A stretch of 64,000 nt of DNA from Pyrenophora tritici-repentis (GCF_003171515.1 NC_089392.1:2294001-2358000); one strand, 5' to 3'; shown: positions 11,755 to 23,381, numbered from the stretch's first letter. Numbers and translations: made by a program. Notes: generated by a model not told the origin, from the sequence alone.

Positions 11755-14700
11755 ATGGTCGACGCACAGGACGCCGGGAGTAAACTCTTCTCCAAGAGTC
11801 GCTGGAAGACCAAGATCTTTGAGAAGACGGCCGAAATCGCTGCTGCAAACCAGGCCAAGACCGCCAGGACCCCCGATGACGACCTCGACGCCTTCCTCAA
11901 GCCCTCGACCGATAGGGTCGCCCAGCAGCAAAAGGAGGCCGCCGCTGCTGCTTTGTTTAGTCGGCCCCGCATAGACGTCGCGAGTGCTCAGCGATGGCCG
12001 AGCGCACAGGTCATTCTCGCCAATGCCGCTGCGAAGAGCCCAGGCCCGGGTGGTTTGAAGACGGGCACGCGCAAGAAGGGCCTCACTGTGGGTTTCGTGC
12101 GCAGTGTGCCTGAAGTCATAGGTCATGGCGGCGACGAATGCGAAGACCCCACCATCGAGGTGTCCCAGAACAAGAAGGCGGCCACCGCGTCGCAAGTGGA
12201 GAAGCCGCCGGTACTGGTACCGCAAGACGACGCTAATGTAACCGCCCGCAGCAACGGCATAGGCAGGACCGCTTCACAAACAGAATACCGCACCCAACTC
12301 ACGAGAACACATACGAACCCCGGCGAGCTCTCTCCGCCCCTCGGACAGAAGATGCAGATTGGCCAGATCAACTCGACTGCCCAGCTCCCTCCCACGCCAC
12401 CACGATACATGGGTTCTATGGGCCTCGGAGAGCGACCGAAACCCCTCTCAAGAGCGCCAACCGGCTTCGACAGCATCATGGAGGCAGTGGGAAATGCTCC
12501 AGGAAGACGACAGAGCGAAGACTCTGTTTATTCGCAAGATTCGGACAACTTGTCGCCCACCATATCGAGGAACGTGTCAGTACGGGAGCCCACAATACAG
12601 GAGGAAGATGTTATCCAGCCAAAGATGCTCAAGCGCACTCAGACTGGCTTCAGCACGCTAGGCGATGATGACGCTCATGAGCCTGTACACCCGATACCTT
12701 CTGTTCCACACCTGCCAGAACAGAGGCTGGCCGAGCAGGAAGAGGACGGCCCTAATTCATTTGCGGCGCGAGTCAAGCAAAGAATGCGATCGGAAGAGGG
12801 CAGAACGCTACACGAAGCAGCCCAACGAGCAGCAGAGACTGAACGGCGAGACTCCGAATCGAGCTCACAACTGTCCATGGCTGGGACCCCACCTTCGTCC
12901 TACCGCACGCCAGCGACCGCAAGAACGCCCCATGAGAGCTCGCAAGTGGAATCCAGAGGATCCCCACGTCCGATGGACCCCGAAGACCCCCACAGATCAA
13001 GAGCAACCCAAGGAAGAAGGCCCATGGGCCATGCCATCCAAACTGACATGGAGCCGCGCTCGCCGTCAGTAGCGTCATCGCAGTACGCTCCTTTTTCCCC
13101 ACTGTCACAAACACGCACATCACCCCCAGTACGATCAGAGCCCTTCTCTGCAGGACTTCAGCAAATGACCTCTCCTTCAAAGGAGCCTTCATTCCAACCA
13201 GTGGATATTGGCTCCAATCCGCCTACACCACCTCAGATTGCACAGCAAGAATTATTTTTTGAAGCCGCACAACCTCCGCCATCTTTCTCGACCCCGCAAA
13301 TACGCGCAATCTCAGGACCGTCGGGGAGTGAATTGCCGTCGCGGAATGCCTCTGGGGCTAGCATGAAACCTGCAACGTCCCTTGCTCGTTCCGATACGAA
13401 AACGCTCAACGAAGTAGCCTATCAGGATTTTGCTGAACGTGTTACACACATGCGTGGCATCTTCCAACTAACCGCCCAGCTTGGAGGAAACATCCACAGC
13501 CACTCGCCCATGCAATGGCTTCGGGTCGCTACTTGGTGGTTTCTGAAGGGTCGCACCGGGATGGAGAACATGATCAGGAGTCAACCCAGGAATGGCGAAC
13601 CACCACAGGAACGATTGGCCCAACCCCATGTCGACTTGGCAAAGGTGTGGTGGATTATTACGGAAGTCTTGCCCAATCACCCAGGGTTGCAAAGTTACGG
13701 TGACGCGTCACCTAATGCACAGGTCGACCTTGCACGGCAAGCTGGAGATGCCGCTAGTGCTGAAGCCTACGACATTCAAAATGCTCTAAGTCATTACATG
13801 AAACTACTTGTGGGGTCGATGAAGAAGCACCAAAGTATGCCTCCGACACAGGCATTGATTCAAGGACAAGACCAGTCGATATGGGAGGAATACCCAACGT
13901 TCCCTGGCGATGCCACTAGTGTTCTCGGACAGCCCTCTCAGGGTGGCCCACAGTTCAGTCTTTCGCAATGCATACCCCTCGCCGACACGAAGAACGATTT
14001 CTGTTACTTTAGAATGTTTGTCAAAGCATCGCTATCGACTGACGACCCCAGCACAGATCGCGTTCCTATGAATGCAGTAATGTCTGTATTGCGGTCCAAG
14101 AACGAATATCAAGTCAAACTCTCTATCTGCAGTCAAAACAGCCTGATCAATGTCCAGGTTGGCTCAGGTTCGGCCATAGGCTGGAAAGACGTCAACTGGA
14201 AACAGCAGTCACAACAAATCACGGTGCAGCTACGACATGGTTTCCTTCTTACCCTTGCCCTCCACGAAGTTGATTTCCGTAGTCTCTGGTCCATTATCAA
14301 CCACACCAACCGTGTCGAGTCGGATATCAGAGAAAGAAAAGATGAGCGCTTTGCGTCAAAGATATACCTTCGAGAGGCCAGTTATAGGGATCCGGCAAGC
14401 CCTGGCGCTTTTGCACCTGATCGCGTCAAGGATTGCAAGCTTTTGGTGTTCCAAAAGATAGAACGCAGCAGTGAAGGCACAGGCAAGCGGAAACTTCATC
14501 GAGGCTACCGGATGGTCCTTGTTACACCGCAGCATGTCAAGCAAGTCAGCGTCATTAACCATGAATTCGGAACGAAGAACGAGCCGATGAACTTTGAATA
14601 TGTCACCGAGCCCGACCAAGCCCCAGCGCTGAGGCTACGTTTCCGCGAAGAAGGTCCTGACAAGAAGTTGAGAGTGTGTACAGCACATTTGGTTTTCCAT

Positions 14701-15888
14701 GATAGCAGAGAGCGCAACGACATCTTCGGTACCTTTACTTCGATGAATGTAGCTGAGGGTGAAACAACGTTTGCGCAAGTGTCACTCAAGGCCTATCACA
14801 TTGAAAGTGCCGATCAAGCAGAGGGCTTCAGTCAACAAGGCAGTCGCGTGCTTGAAAGGTTGCAGTGGGTGGAAGCCAAGGTTGTGAACCAAGATCCTGA
14901 GGCTGCGGGACTGGAATCCGCACCTACTGTTATGAGCGAGAGCTTGCGAATTATGTGTAGACATACTGCTGGCATCGTTTGTGACCGCATGAATTTGGGT
15001 AAGTTACGTCGATACATAAGACAGAGTGAGGAGATTAACAAGTACCAGGTCCTGGTGAACTTTTGGTTCGTCTTCCTGTCGACGGCTCGCCTGAGCTTAC
15101 GCTCCTTCGTGAAGCCCAGCAGGATTTATCGGTCGCGGTTGATGCCAGCCGTACGGAACCCAACGTGCCGGATGCGCTTGCAGAGCTCCTCAAAACTCTC
15201 ACAAGCGCGACTACAATACGTCGGTTAACGTTCAACTCATACCAAGATTTGCATACTTTCCAGCTTGCTGTCACCGGTTTCAATGTCAAGTTCGATGGGT
15301 ATGTCACTCTCCACCATTTACACTCCGATTTATCACTAACACCCACAAGTCTCGCATGCACATTTTCAATCTCGCGCCGACGAATGGTAGTTCCCATCTA
15401 CAAGCAATGGACAGCGAACCGACTGCGCCTCCAAATCGTTGAACAAGACAACATTGTCCAACTCCTTGCCTTCTTCGAAGACTTTTCCCACGCCGACGCC
15501 ATGAACTTCCAACTCCGTACCATGGACACGTTTGAAAAGACGGACAAGGGCGGCAAGTTCGGCCTCAAGCTCGTCGATGCCAAGTTTGCGCTTCCCGTAG
15601 ATGAACGTCGTGGCGAAGGAAAGATTCAGAAAGCTGAGGGCAGACTGACGGGTTGGTCGGGGACGAAGCGTCGATTTGTTTGTTTGGATGAGATTGAGTA
15701 TCCCGGTGAACATGATGATATTCTTATCATGTTTGACTCTGCTGAGAGTGAGTTCTTCTTTCATTTTCTATTCTTCCAATCGTTTCTATGTAGCATACTG
15801 ACGATTCGTCACAGCACGCGACCGCTTCGCTGAAGCACTACCCGCCGCAACCATGGAGCGCAAATTCACCGTTCGACGCAAGATCTAA
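11755..15888 (+). CDS. large conserved-looking fungal protein of unknown function (1321 aa)
   Basis: Four exons: 11755-14998, 15049-15298, 15350-15747 and 15815-15888, phases closing to 1321 aa. The ATG sits in a strong CACCATGG context. Roughly residues 1-540 are Pro/Ser/Thr/Arg-rich and probably disordered, after a basic start (LFSKSRWKTKIFEKT) that could be a conserved N-terminal motif. From about 540 on the sequence looks folded (for example VTHMRGIFQLTAQLGGN and VWWIITEVLPNHPGL) and stays so to the basic C-terminus ERKFTVRRKI. No transmembrane segment or catalytic motif recognised. I cannot assign a family. The length, codon phase and clean short introns argue for a real gene. Confidence 0.88.
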
Positions 15889-16716
15889 GCCGTGTTCATC
15901 TGCTGGGATGACACCATACTCGTTTTCTTTCTCTTTGCATAGCCTCTTGCATACTCTTGTTGTTTTCTCGCCCTTTCTACATAATACTGTAGCCTGGATA
16001 CCGCTACTTTTTCCATACATGACCACCATTCTACCATTACTCACCGCCGATACCTCTTTTCCTTTGTTCATCCATTCGTCCATCTATCTACAAGCGGCAT
16101 GGTACGCCTCTTCTCCTTTTGAATCACACATCTCCGCTGGACTCACTACACAAGTCGGACTGGAATTTCAAACATGGGCACTGGCACAGGCACATGTCTT
16201 CTCTCTGTCTCTTTCTGTTTACTCGGCGCAAACGGAGGGGCATATTGCATTTTGTTTTCCAGCTTTTGAGCTTCTAGCTTTCTGTTTAGCTTTTTTTCCT
16301 GCGGGGAGGGCAGGCAGCACAAACATATGATATCACCACCACCAGTTGTAAAGATGGTTGTTTACTTGTTGTACTTTTGTATCCACGTGTTTTTCTGTTT
16401 TTCTGGGAAACATCATCATCGGATTTCCGGGTTTGTATGTTGTGAAAGCCTAGCTGAAGACTAGATTGCTGTTGGGTATGTTGCTGCGCATAGGCTGGAC
16501 AGGATAGGGTAAGGTAGGGACAAGGGTATTTGGATGGAAGGCGTGAACCGGTTTGGCTATTTAATGGGGATAATTCTGGTAGTTTGGCTGCCGTACGCAG
16601 GCCACCCCTAACATGCGTGTAGGGTGGGAAGTGAGTCAGATTTGGAAAATACACGATCTTCTCCTCCCTCCTCCTACCCAACCTCAATCTCAATCCTCCA
16701 TCACGATCCCCTCCCC
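15889..16716. other. convergent 3' intergenic region
   Basis: About 830 bp between the 1321-aa gene (plus) and the cupin gene (minus), T- and C-rich on the plus strand. ORFs of 140-170 aa here have low-complexity or compositionally odd translations and are not believed. Confidence 0.4.
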
Positions 16717-17455
16717 TTACCCCCCCCAAAGCCCAACCAACCCCTCCAAACTCTCCCCCAACACCGGATCTTTCCCAGGCACAGGCACATTCCAAACCAC
16801 CTCCTCCCGTCCCTTATGTTCGCCCCCAACCTTGAAATCCCACACATTCCCCTCCGGGTACGCTCCCATCATCATAAACTCGCCCTTGACCTCTACCCCC
16901 TCAAAAAACCTCCGTCTCTCCTCCTCCTTTTCCCTCCCACCCTCCTTAACCTCCCGCGGCGGCTGCGAGAACTCCAACTCTTTAGTCTCAGGCCGCGGCG
17001 CAAAAGTCTTATGAGACACCCCCCGCCGGCACAACAAAAACATCACCAAGCCTTGCTTCAATCTCCACCCCACCCCCCTCGGCATCATCATCCCTCTCCC
17101 CGGGTGCCAGCTTACCGGCTTCCCAGGTCGGGCTGTCGGCCACACCGAATCGGATCGTTGCGCTTCCCCCGGAGATTACGGCCATGGCTTCGTGCGTCGT
17201 GGAGTGGTAGTGCGATTGGATGTCGGGGCCGTAGCGCGCGATCCATTGGGTTTGCCAGCCGTGCGATAGGTAGATGGTGTGGAGGGTTGTGGGGGTGAAG
17301 GAGGGGCTGTGACGAGGTGTTTGAGGAGGGCTGGGTAGTGGAGGAGGGGGAGGGGGAATTCGGGATTAGGGGGTGGGCGGGAGGTGGTGGGTGTGTAGTT
17401 TTATAGGGGTGGTCGTGGTTATGGTTGTGGTTGTGGTTGTTGTGGTAGGGGACAT
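16717..17455 (-). pseudogene. cupin-domain protein with three frame breaks
   Basis: Conceptual translation from the ATG at 17455 reads a Thr-rich start (MSPTTTTTTTTITTTT), then must shift frame to give PNPEFPLPLLHYPALLKHLV, then shift back at about 17310 to give the cupin core (HTIYLSHGWQTQWIARYGPD, HYHSTTHEAMAVISGGSATI, LGDVFVVPAG). A further shift in a six-base C-run (17019-17024; G-run on the gene strand) is needed to reach GVSHKTFAPRPETKELEF and the C-terminus. The first frame hits a stop at 17366-17368. Metal-binding-like His residues (HYH) are kept. Each break lies in or beside a C or G homopolymer, so these could be sequencing errors; otherwise it is a recent pseudogene. No GT-AG intron I could find repairs them. 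Confidence 0.65.
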
Positions 17456-17652
17456 AGTTATAGGATTATTATTATGGGAGTGTAGAGTTAGGGTTGGTAT
17501 TATAGGACAGTAGAGTTAGGTTTAGTGGGTGTAGGAGGAAGTTTAATTGTTATTTATTTCGATCTGTGGGAGGGGTTAATGTGCAATTAGTAATGCGCGG
17601 TTGATGTTGAGTACGGCTCCGGGGATATGGTTTCCCGAATAGGAATGGGTGT

Positions 17653-17660
17653 TGACGTCA
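17653..17660. promoter_or_regulatory. CRE-type palindrome TGACGTCA
   Basis: A perfect 8-bp CRE/bZIP site about 200 bp upstream of the cupin start codon and downstream of the alcohol dehydrogenase. The motif is a known ATF/CREB-type binding sequence; use here is inference. Confidence 0.4.
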
Positions 17661-17788
17661 GAGTTAGTTTGTACCCGTGGACGGAAAGGATGCCGGGCCT
17701 GTGCAACTAGACCCGAAGGGAGTGTAATATGATTTATACAGACCATGGAGATACTATAAATTTACACCTTTTACTTTGCTTTGTATAC

Positions 17789-18820
17789 TTAAAACTCCAA
17801 AGCGACTTTCCCAACAGCCTTGCCGCCTTCGATAATCTCATGCGCTTTCCTCAACCCTTCCTCATCAACCTTGAGCTTCTGCATACAGTGACATTTGATG
17901 GTCCCATCATCCAACATGCCAGTCAAGTCCTTTAGAATCTTCCCGTGGCTTTCCGCATCGACGCCATAGTAGGGCTTTGTGCCTAGGAGCGCCCACACAA
18001 AAGTCAGACTCTTGGCCATGAACTCAGTACCATACATGGGCATCTCCTTGTCCTGAACAATCGAACACACTTTCCCAAATGGCGCGCAGATTTTGGCTGC
18101 GGGGGAAAGATAACCAGACGTTGGTGTGTGAGTAATAAAGATGTATTTAATCGGTACCTCGAGTTTCAGTTTCTCAACCTCGGCGGCTATGTCTTGGTGG
18201 TGGTTTACTGTGTGTGTAGCACCACCTACATGTTTTGAAAATCTGACTGTCTCTTCTCGCGATGCGGTGGTGACGACGACGGGTAGATTGAGCACTCGAC
18301 GTGCGATTTGGCTTGCTACACTACCGACGCCACCGGCACCGTTGATGATCAAGATACCGGCATTTTCACCTTTTTGAATCTCCATGCGCTCGACGAGGGC
18401 TTCGTAGGCGGTTATCCATGTCAATGGCATAGCGGCAGCTTGACCCCAATCTAGACTTTTTGGTTTCAGAGCGACGACTCGGGAGTCTACGAGCTGGAAT
18501 TCTGCATTGCTTCCTTGGCGAATGGGTGAGCCGGCGTAGTAGATCTCGTCGCAGGGTTTGAAGTTTATGACTTCAGATCCGACGCTTTCGATTACTCCGG
18601 CACCGTCGAAACCAAGGATTTGGGGCAGTTTGGGGGTTCGCTCGTAGTAGTCTGGGTAGTCGTCGTAGGTGCCTGCTCGTACTTTTGTGTCGACTGGGTT
18701 TACGGAACACGCTTTTACGCGGACGAGGATGTCGTGGCCTTGAGGATCAGAGGGTTTGGGAAGGTCGAGTGTTTTGAGGTTGGTTATGGGGCCATATTCG
18801 GTGACTGCGATTGCGTGCAT
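17789..18820 (-). CDS. zinc-type alcohol dehydrogenase-like / quinone oxidoreductase-like MDR protein
   Basis: Intronless, 343 aa, ATG at 18820. Medium-chain dehydrogenase/reductase fold: N-terminal GroES-like domain (VRVKACSVNPVDTKVRAG) and a Rossmann domain with the nucleotide-binding motif IINGAGGVGSVASQIARRV near residues 153-172. The catalytic-zinc cysteine pattern of true alcohol dehydrogenases is not evident, so an NADPH-dependent zinc-independent reductase is more likely than a classical ADH. It ends in the family-typical IIEGGKAVGKVALEF. Substrate unknown. It lies in the same direction as, and upstream of, the broken cupin gene. Confidence 0.88.
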   Translation of the reverse strand: MHAIAVTEYGPITNLKTLDLPKPSDPQGHDILVRVKACSVNPVDTKVRAGTYDDYPDYYERTPKLPQILGFDGAGVIESVGSEVINFKPCDEIYYAGSPIRQGSNAEFQLVDSRVVALKPKSLDWGQAAAMPLTWITAYEALVERMEIQKGENAGILIINGAGGVGSVASQIARRVLNLPVVVTTASREETVRFSKHVGGATHTVNHHQDIAAEVEKLKLEVPIKYIFITHTPTSGYLSPAAKICAPFGKVCSIVQDKEMPMYGTEFMAKSLTFVWALLGTKPYYGVDAESHGKILKDLTGMLDDGTIKCHCMQKLKVDEEGLRKAHEIIEGGKAVGKVALEF

Positions 18821-19856
18821 GGTGAAGTACGTATTCTTGTGTGATTTTGGTAATTGTTGTTATTACAATGTCTAAATTTTCTGATGTATATTTCTACATT
18901 TTCAACATCTTCCTTTAACGACACGCAAAGATGCCATCAGTGAGGATACAATGACGTCATTCACATGCTTGTATCGGTGACATGAGTAGTTTGAGATTAG
19001 AAATGCCGAGTAGTCAGCAACTCAATGACGACAAAAAAGTACCTGTACCACTGCTGATGCACATGATCGCGGTGCGATGCGGACAGCCGATAGACGTGGT
19101 GCACGGAATTGAGGGGTAGCTTCTCGTTGCAGCGGGCTTCGGGAGAGGAGACAATTCTGAAGCCTGGCGAATGAGACTTCGCGGGCGCCTTGGCTGTCAT
19201 CAGCGCTGCCAGCTGCACGTCCAACCAAAGTGTGTGTAGAGGATAATTCAGAGTGTAATAGCGGTGGGATTTTTACTACATTCCGAGTTTCAGGTAGTTG
19301 CCACGTCTAGGCTTGGTCCCTTGATATAGCGTGGGGATCGAGCGAAAGCCATAACGGCTGGGCCGCTATCATGGCCCCCAGATCGAGGCACATATGCTGG
19401 GCTCGCCCGCAGCGCATTGATGGATATTGCGCCGCCACTTGTCAGTCTCGCACACCAACCTCTCGCTCGCCAAAAACCGGTTCCCACGCCAGCGCCCGCT
19501 ATAACGAAATTTCCGACCCGACGACGGCCTGGATTATCGTCATCTCCACGTACCCGAATCTCATCGTGAACGGACGGCTTGGCAGCACAAGGCTACGGCT
19601 CCCTGCATCACCGACTTCAACGCTGCACCACGTCAACTGCCTGCGTATGCCTGCTGCGAATGCGCCTTGACACGGCTACGACCTTGAGCCGGCGACAGCA
19701 GCGTCGCATGCAAAAGGGCACCCACGTCTTGCGCTCGCAGGTAATGGCGTCTTCGTAACGCCAGAGGAAGAGGCATTTCGTACGGCATAGGCACAGGCAC
19801 AGCACCACGCAGTTTAGTAGTCAGCGTGCGCTCGCAGTCTGAGCCCAGTAGCGACC
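18821..19856. promoter_or_regulatory. divergent intergenic region with CRE palindrome
   Basis: About 1 kb between divergent genes. It contains the 10-bp perfect palindrome ATGACGTCAT at 18951-18960, about 130 bp upstream of the dehydrogenase ATG. Short ORFs here have no support. Confidence 0.5.
18951..18960. promoter_or_regulatory. CRE-type palindrome ATGACGTCAT
   Basis: Perfect palindrome matching the ATF/CREB bZIP consensus, well placed for the minus-strand dehydrogenase promoter. Confidence 0.5.
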
Positions 19857-22800
19857 ATGCCAGAACCCAAACCCAACCCATATGTCATGCTCGATTCATC
19901 TTTTCAAACCTCATCCGCCCTACGCCAATCACAGCACCTACCACGCCGCAGCGACGAATACCGCACCTACTCCAGGACGGCAGCGCCCCTTAAGCGTGAC
20001 TACTCGTATACCACACAGGCTACCGATACTACCGATGAGACGGAATCGACCTGTGGCAGCCAGGACAGCACGCCCCTGGCCTCATCGGGCGCATTGAATC
20101 GAGCTGAGAGCGGTCTGCCACCCACTCCGCCCTCTGCCTCACAGGACGGCAATTCAATCCAAGACCCGGAGCCGCCTCCACTGGCCGACAGCGTCCGCAA
20201 CTCCCTCATGTCCCAGAAGTCGACCCTCAGCACTCCCGTCAATGCGCGCAGTCCGCCCACGCCCGATCCTAGCCCGCCGCGAACGACGGCTTCCAATGTC
20301 ACACCCGAGCGACCGCACTTGCTTACCTACCCATCCTCGCGCGCAGACTCGTTCCAGACGGCGCGTGAAGAACCTCTCTCCTCGGATCGTGACGACAGCA
20401 GGTCGGTGACACCCGCACACGACCACCGACTGAGCACGGTGGAAGAGGATAGGGGTCTCGGACTGGCGTTTGAATATGTCCAGAATGATGTCACGCCTAC
20501 CACCACCAAGGACCGTTATTTCCCCACTACTCCCACAACGCCCGCTACGGTCCATGTGGATACGACGGCCGGCGCAGAAGAGGACAAGGGATCCCAGACG
20601 GTGGACGACACCCCAGATCGGGAGTGGAACACAGACCTCATGCGCAATGTAACAATAAGAAAGAAACGCAGACCTCAGACCACCGACTCTCCCACCAAAA
20701 TATCCGACCCTGCCGTCACCGTTGTCGAAGCCGCGTCTCCTACTCCCAGCAACCGGACCCGACGCGCCTCCAGTCTGCGCGAACGCGTTGAGGCGAGCCA
20801 CAACAGCCCCGTTACGCCGTCCATCGAAAATTTTGCCCAGTCCATCGGGTGGCCTGCTGAGCCGGGAGGCATGTCAGGGGAGAGGTATCGGGATTCCACA
20901 AACAAGCGACTTTCAACCGCCTCGGTGGCATCGACGGTAGTGTCGGCTCATGTCATAGTCACCCCACCGCGAAGAAAACAAATGCTAAGACACTCTGGAA
21001 GGAACATGGCTTACAGAAGAGACGTCAGCTCTCCGGCTGATTTGGGTCCCAGCACCACTAACTCGAACCGCAACTCCATGGTCTCTCAGTTCGATGATCT
21101 GCCACCCCGCCGTCTGGTACATAAGAGGACCAATATCGGCGATAGATCCATACGGTCTAGCACCGACTCTAACATTCTAGGCTCCGACCGTATCATGTCA
21201 CCCTCCCTATCGCTACGGCAAAGAACCATCGACAGTTCGGCACACACCCTCGCACATCAAGAGTCCATTCGCAATGTTCTACAGCCTGCGTCAGATATAC
21301 TGAGCAGACACAGTTCAGGAGCCCGGGCTGGTGGTACCTATCACAAGCGTATCAACTCTGCGCCTGAGCCTGTGAAGCGTAAGACGCAGCCTTCGAAACT
21401 GAGGAACTTCTCCGAACTTTCACCCCCAGGAAGTCCACGCCCAAGAGAGAACCCCACTATTCAGGTACCCAAGGTTGAGCGAGCACCGTCACCCACGCTT
21501 TCACCAAAGCCTCGTCGTGCGTCACCTACCTCACGTAAATCGAAACGTCAGCCACCAGTTATTACTGATGTGAGACTGCCGACTGGCCTGGAGAACACGC
21601 TTCCCGACCTTCCGGACCAGGGTATCGATGGACCAGCTGAGCGAGATGTCTTCCTGGGTGCAAGTCATCCTCTCGAAGAGACTCGTGTACCGCCCGAATT
21701 GATGGAACGAGTCCGCCGTCTCGTCGCAGGTGATCCCACAGAAGAGCCTACGTTCATTGAAAATAGTCCGTACCCTGCTACGGCTGAATATTTGAACAGA
21801 TTCTCGCCAATGGACAATGGGTCACGACAGATTCCACAAGGCTCGCGCTTTACAAGACCTAGCTCCCGAGACCAAAAGCGGGTATCTCCTAATCGGGACA
21901 ACTTTTCTCTGTCTCCCGATATGACTACACGGCCCGGATTGAATGATCGCATGTCGAGTGAAGAGATGGCGCGCCGCAGTCCTGAGTGGCGCCGATGCTC
22001 CTCAGGGACGCCCGGTCGTGTTAGCTTCGATCAGTCAGCTTCACGGTCAGCGTCAAGGATGGAAGAGCACGCCATGGCTCGACATCTGTATTCACAATCA
22101 ACACCCTTCTCTCAGTTTTCCGATACAGTCGAAGTCACTGAGGCGACGGCTGTGAGCATTTACCCTCACAACAACAATTCCCTTCTTGTTGTGCAGCAAA
22201 TGTCTCGTGGTAACTCGATGATTCAAGAACGTCGTCAGCTGATGACTGATACCCACATGGAACCCCAGGGTGGGGAAGAGGTACCGATATCGCCGACGCC
22301 GCCCTTTGTTGATGCCAAGGAGAGTAATGCGGAACTTTGCAAGGAAGCACCATCGCAGCCGACCCTCAACTTTGAGCCTTCGACTCCTCCAATGCAGATC
22401 GAGCTACCTCAGCCTCATGGTGTGGACATTCCCCTTCAGAACCCTCGAAGCCCACCAAAGCCACCGAAGATCATGTTCATTCCTCCTACGCCGATGGAGG
22501 AGCTAGAGAATCAACTAGCACCAGGGCCACCCGGTTCGCCACAGCGATCAGACTCAAATCCTCAACGAAGGCTATCCGTCTTACAACGAGCACGGAGATA
22601 TTCGGGCAATCTCATTACGCCTATCCTTGCCCGCGCCTCCAACAAACCCCGTAACAACGAACCGCAAAGCCAGAACCAGCAAAACCCTCGTGTGCCCAAT
22701 TTGCCAGATGAAGATGGCGCTCTCCATCCCTTCTGGCGACCTCGCGGTTTCTGGGACGGCTTCTCAGACAGCGAGTCCGATGGCGAAGAGGGTGGTCTTC

Positions 22801-23381
22801 CAGAAGGCGGCGACACAAGCGACATTGAAGATGACGAGCCCGAGCCACCCCGACGACCCAACAAACTCAACAAACTCAAGGGAGGTCTCCGCGGCTCCGG
22901 CGGCTTCCTCATTGGAAACTCTCTAGGCGTGGAACGTCATGGCACAAATAAACGCCGCCATCATGTCACGCTCCCGCCAAACTTCCCGCGCCAACCACGT
23001 ACCCGCTCAACCGGTCGTTCCTCTCCACCAAAAGTCATCATTCAAGCTCCCGCGCATGCTCTCGGTCGACACGGCGGCGGCGGCATCTCAAAGCGTCGTT
23101 CAACCCCCGAACTACGCCGCAGTCCTTCGCTCTCTGATAATGTGTCTATCGAGTACGAGCAGTCAAGGCGTCGCGGCTCCTGGAGACAGGGACGCAGTCT
23201 TCCCGGGTTGAAGAAATACCACGTCCAGTACATTGGGCTGTCGGGCGTTAAAGACAAGATTCGGGAAAGAAGAACAGAAAAGCGCAGGGAGAAGATTAGG
23301 AGGAGTATTGGTAGTAGATACTATCATGAGCCTGTCACCCCGGGTTCTGTACCAGGTTCAGTGACAGCGTCGTCGGAGTAA
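19857..23381 (+). CDS. large, mostly disordered protein of unknown function (1174 aa)
   Basis: Single exon, 1174 aa, from the ATG at 19857. Rich in Ser, Pro, Thr and Arg throughout, with many proline-directed motifs (LPPTPP, PTPDPSPP, SPPGSPRP) of the type used as kinase or SH3/WW docking sites. Likely ordered patches: RVPPELMERVRRLVAGDP (about 617-634), a tryptophan-rich acidic motif (about 960-985: HPFWRPRGFWDGFSDSESDG) and a highly basic C-terminus with LPGLKKYHVQYIGLSGVKDK and alternating Arg/Lys/Glu. No transmembrane helix or signal peptide. I do not recognise a family. The long open frame argues it is real. It may be a scaffold or a cell-polarity-type protein, which is a guess from composition only. 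Confidence 0.85.
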   Translation: MPEPKPNPYVMLDSSFQTSSALRQSQHLPRRSDEYRTYSRTAAPLKRDYSYTTQATDTTDETESTCGSQDSTPLASSGALNRAESGLPPTPPSASQDGNSIQDPEPPPLADSVRNSLMSQKSTLSTPVNARSPPTPDPSPPRTTASNVTPERPHLLTYPSSRADSFQTAREEPLSSDRDDSRSVTPAHDHRLSTVEEDRGLGLAFEYVQNDVTPTTTKDRYFPTTPTTPATVHVDTTAGAEEDKGSQTVDDTPDREWNTDLMRNVTIRKKRRPQTTDSPTKISDPAVTVVEAASPTPSNRTRRASSLRERVEASHNSPVTPSIENFAQSIGWPAEPGGMSGERYRDSTNKRLSTASVASTVVSAHVIVTPPRRKQMLRHSGRNMAYRRDVSSPADLGPSTTNSNRNSMVSQFDDLPPRRLVHKRTNIGDRSIRSSTDSNILGSDRIMSPSLSLRQRTIDSSAHTLAHQESIRNVLQPASDILSRHSSGARAGGTYHKRINSAPEPVKRKTQPSKLRNFSELSPPGSPRPRENPTIQVPKVERAPSPTLSPKPRRASPTSRKSKRQPPVITDVRLPTGLENTLPDLPDQGIDGPAERDVFLGASHPLEETRVPPELMERVRRLVAGDPTEEPTFIENSPYPATAEYLNRFSPMDNGSRQIPQGSRFTRPSSRDQKRVSPNRDNFSLSPDMTTRPGLNDRMSSEEMARRSPEWRRCSSGTPGRVSFDQSASRSASRMEEHAMARHLYSQSTPFSQFSDTVEVTEATAVSIYPHNNNSLLVVQQMSRGNSMIQERRQLMTDTHMEPQGGEEVPISPTPPFVDAKESNAELCKEAPSQPTLNFEPSTPPMQIELPQPHGVDIPLQNPRSPPKPPKIMFIPPTPMEELENQLAPGPPGSPQRSDSNPQRRLSVLQRARRYSGNLITPILARASNKPRNNEPQSQNQQNPRVPNLPDEDGALHPFWRPRGFWDGFSDSESDGEEGGLPEGGDTSDIEDDEPEPPRRPNKLNKLKGGLRGSGGFLIGNSLGVERHGTNKRRHHVTLPPNFPRQPRTRSTGRSSPPKVIIQAPAHALGRHGGGGISKRRSTPELRRSPSLSDNVSIEYEQSRRRGSWRQGRSLPGLKKYHVQYIGLSGVKDKIRERRTEKRREKIRRSIGSRYYHEPVTPGSVPGSVTASSE

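Noticed and set aside
11553..12225. Minus-strand ORFs over the start of the 1321-aa gene
   Set aside because: Antisense shadows of a GC-rich coding region with low-complexity sequence.
12665..13192. ORFs of 135-139 aa on both strands inside the 1321-aa gene
   Set aside because: They are out-of-frame shadows of one long coding exon.
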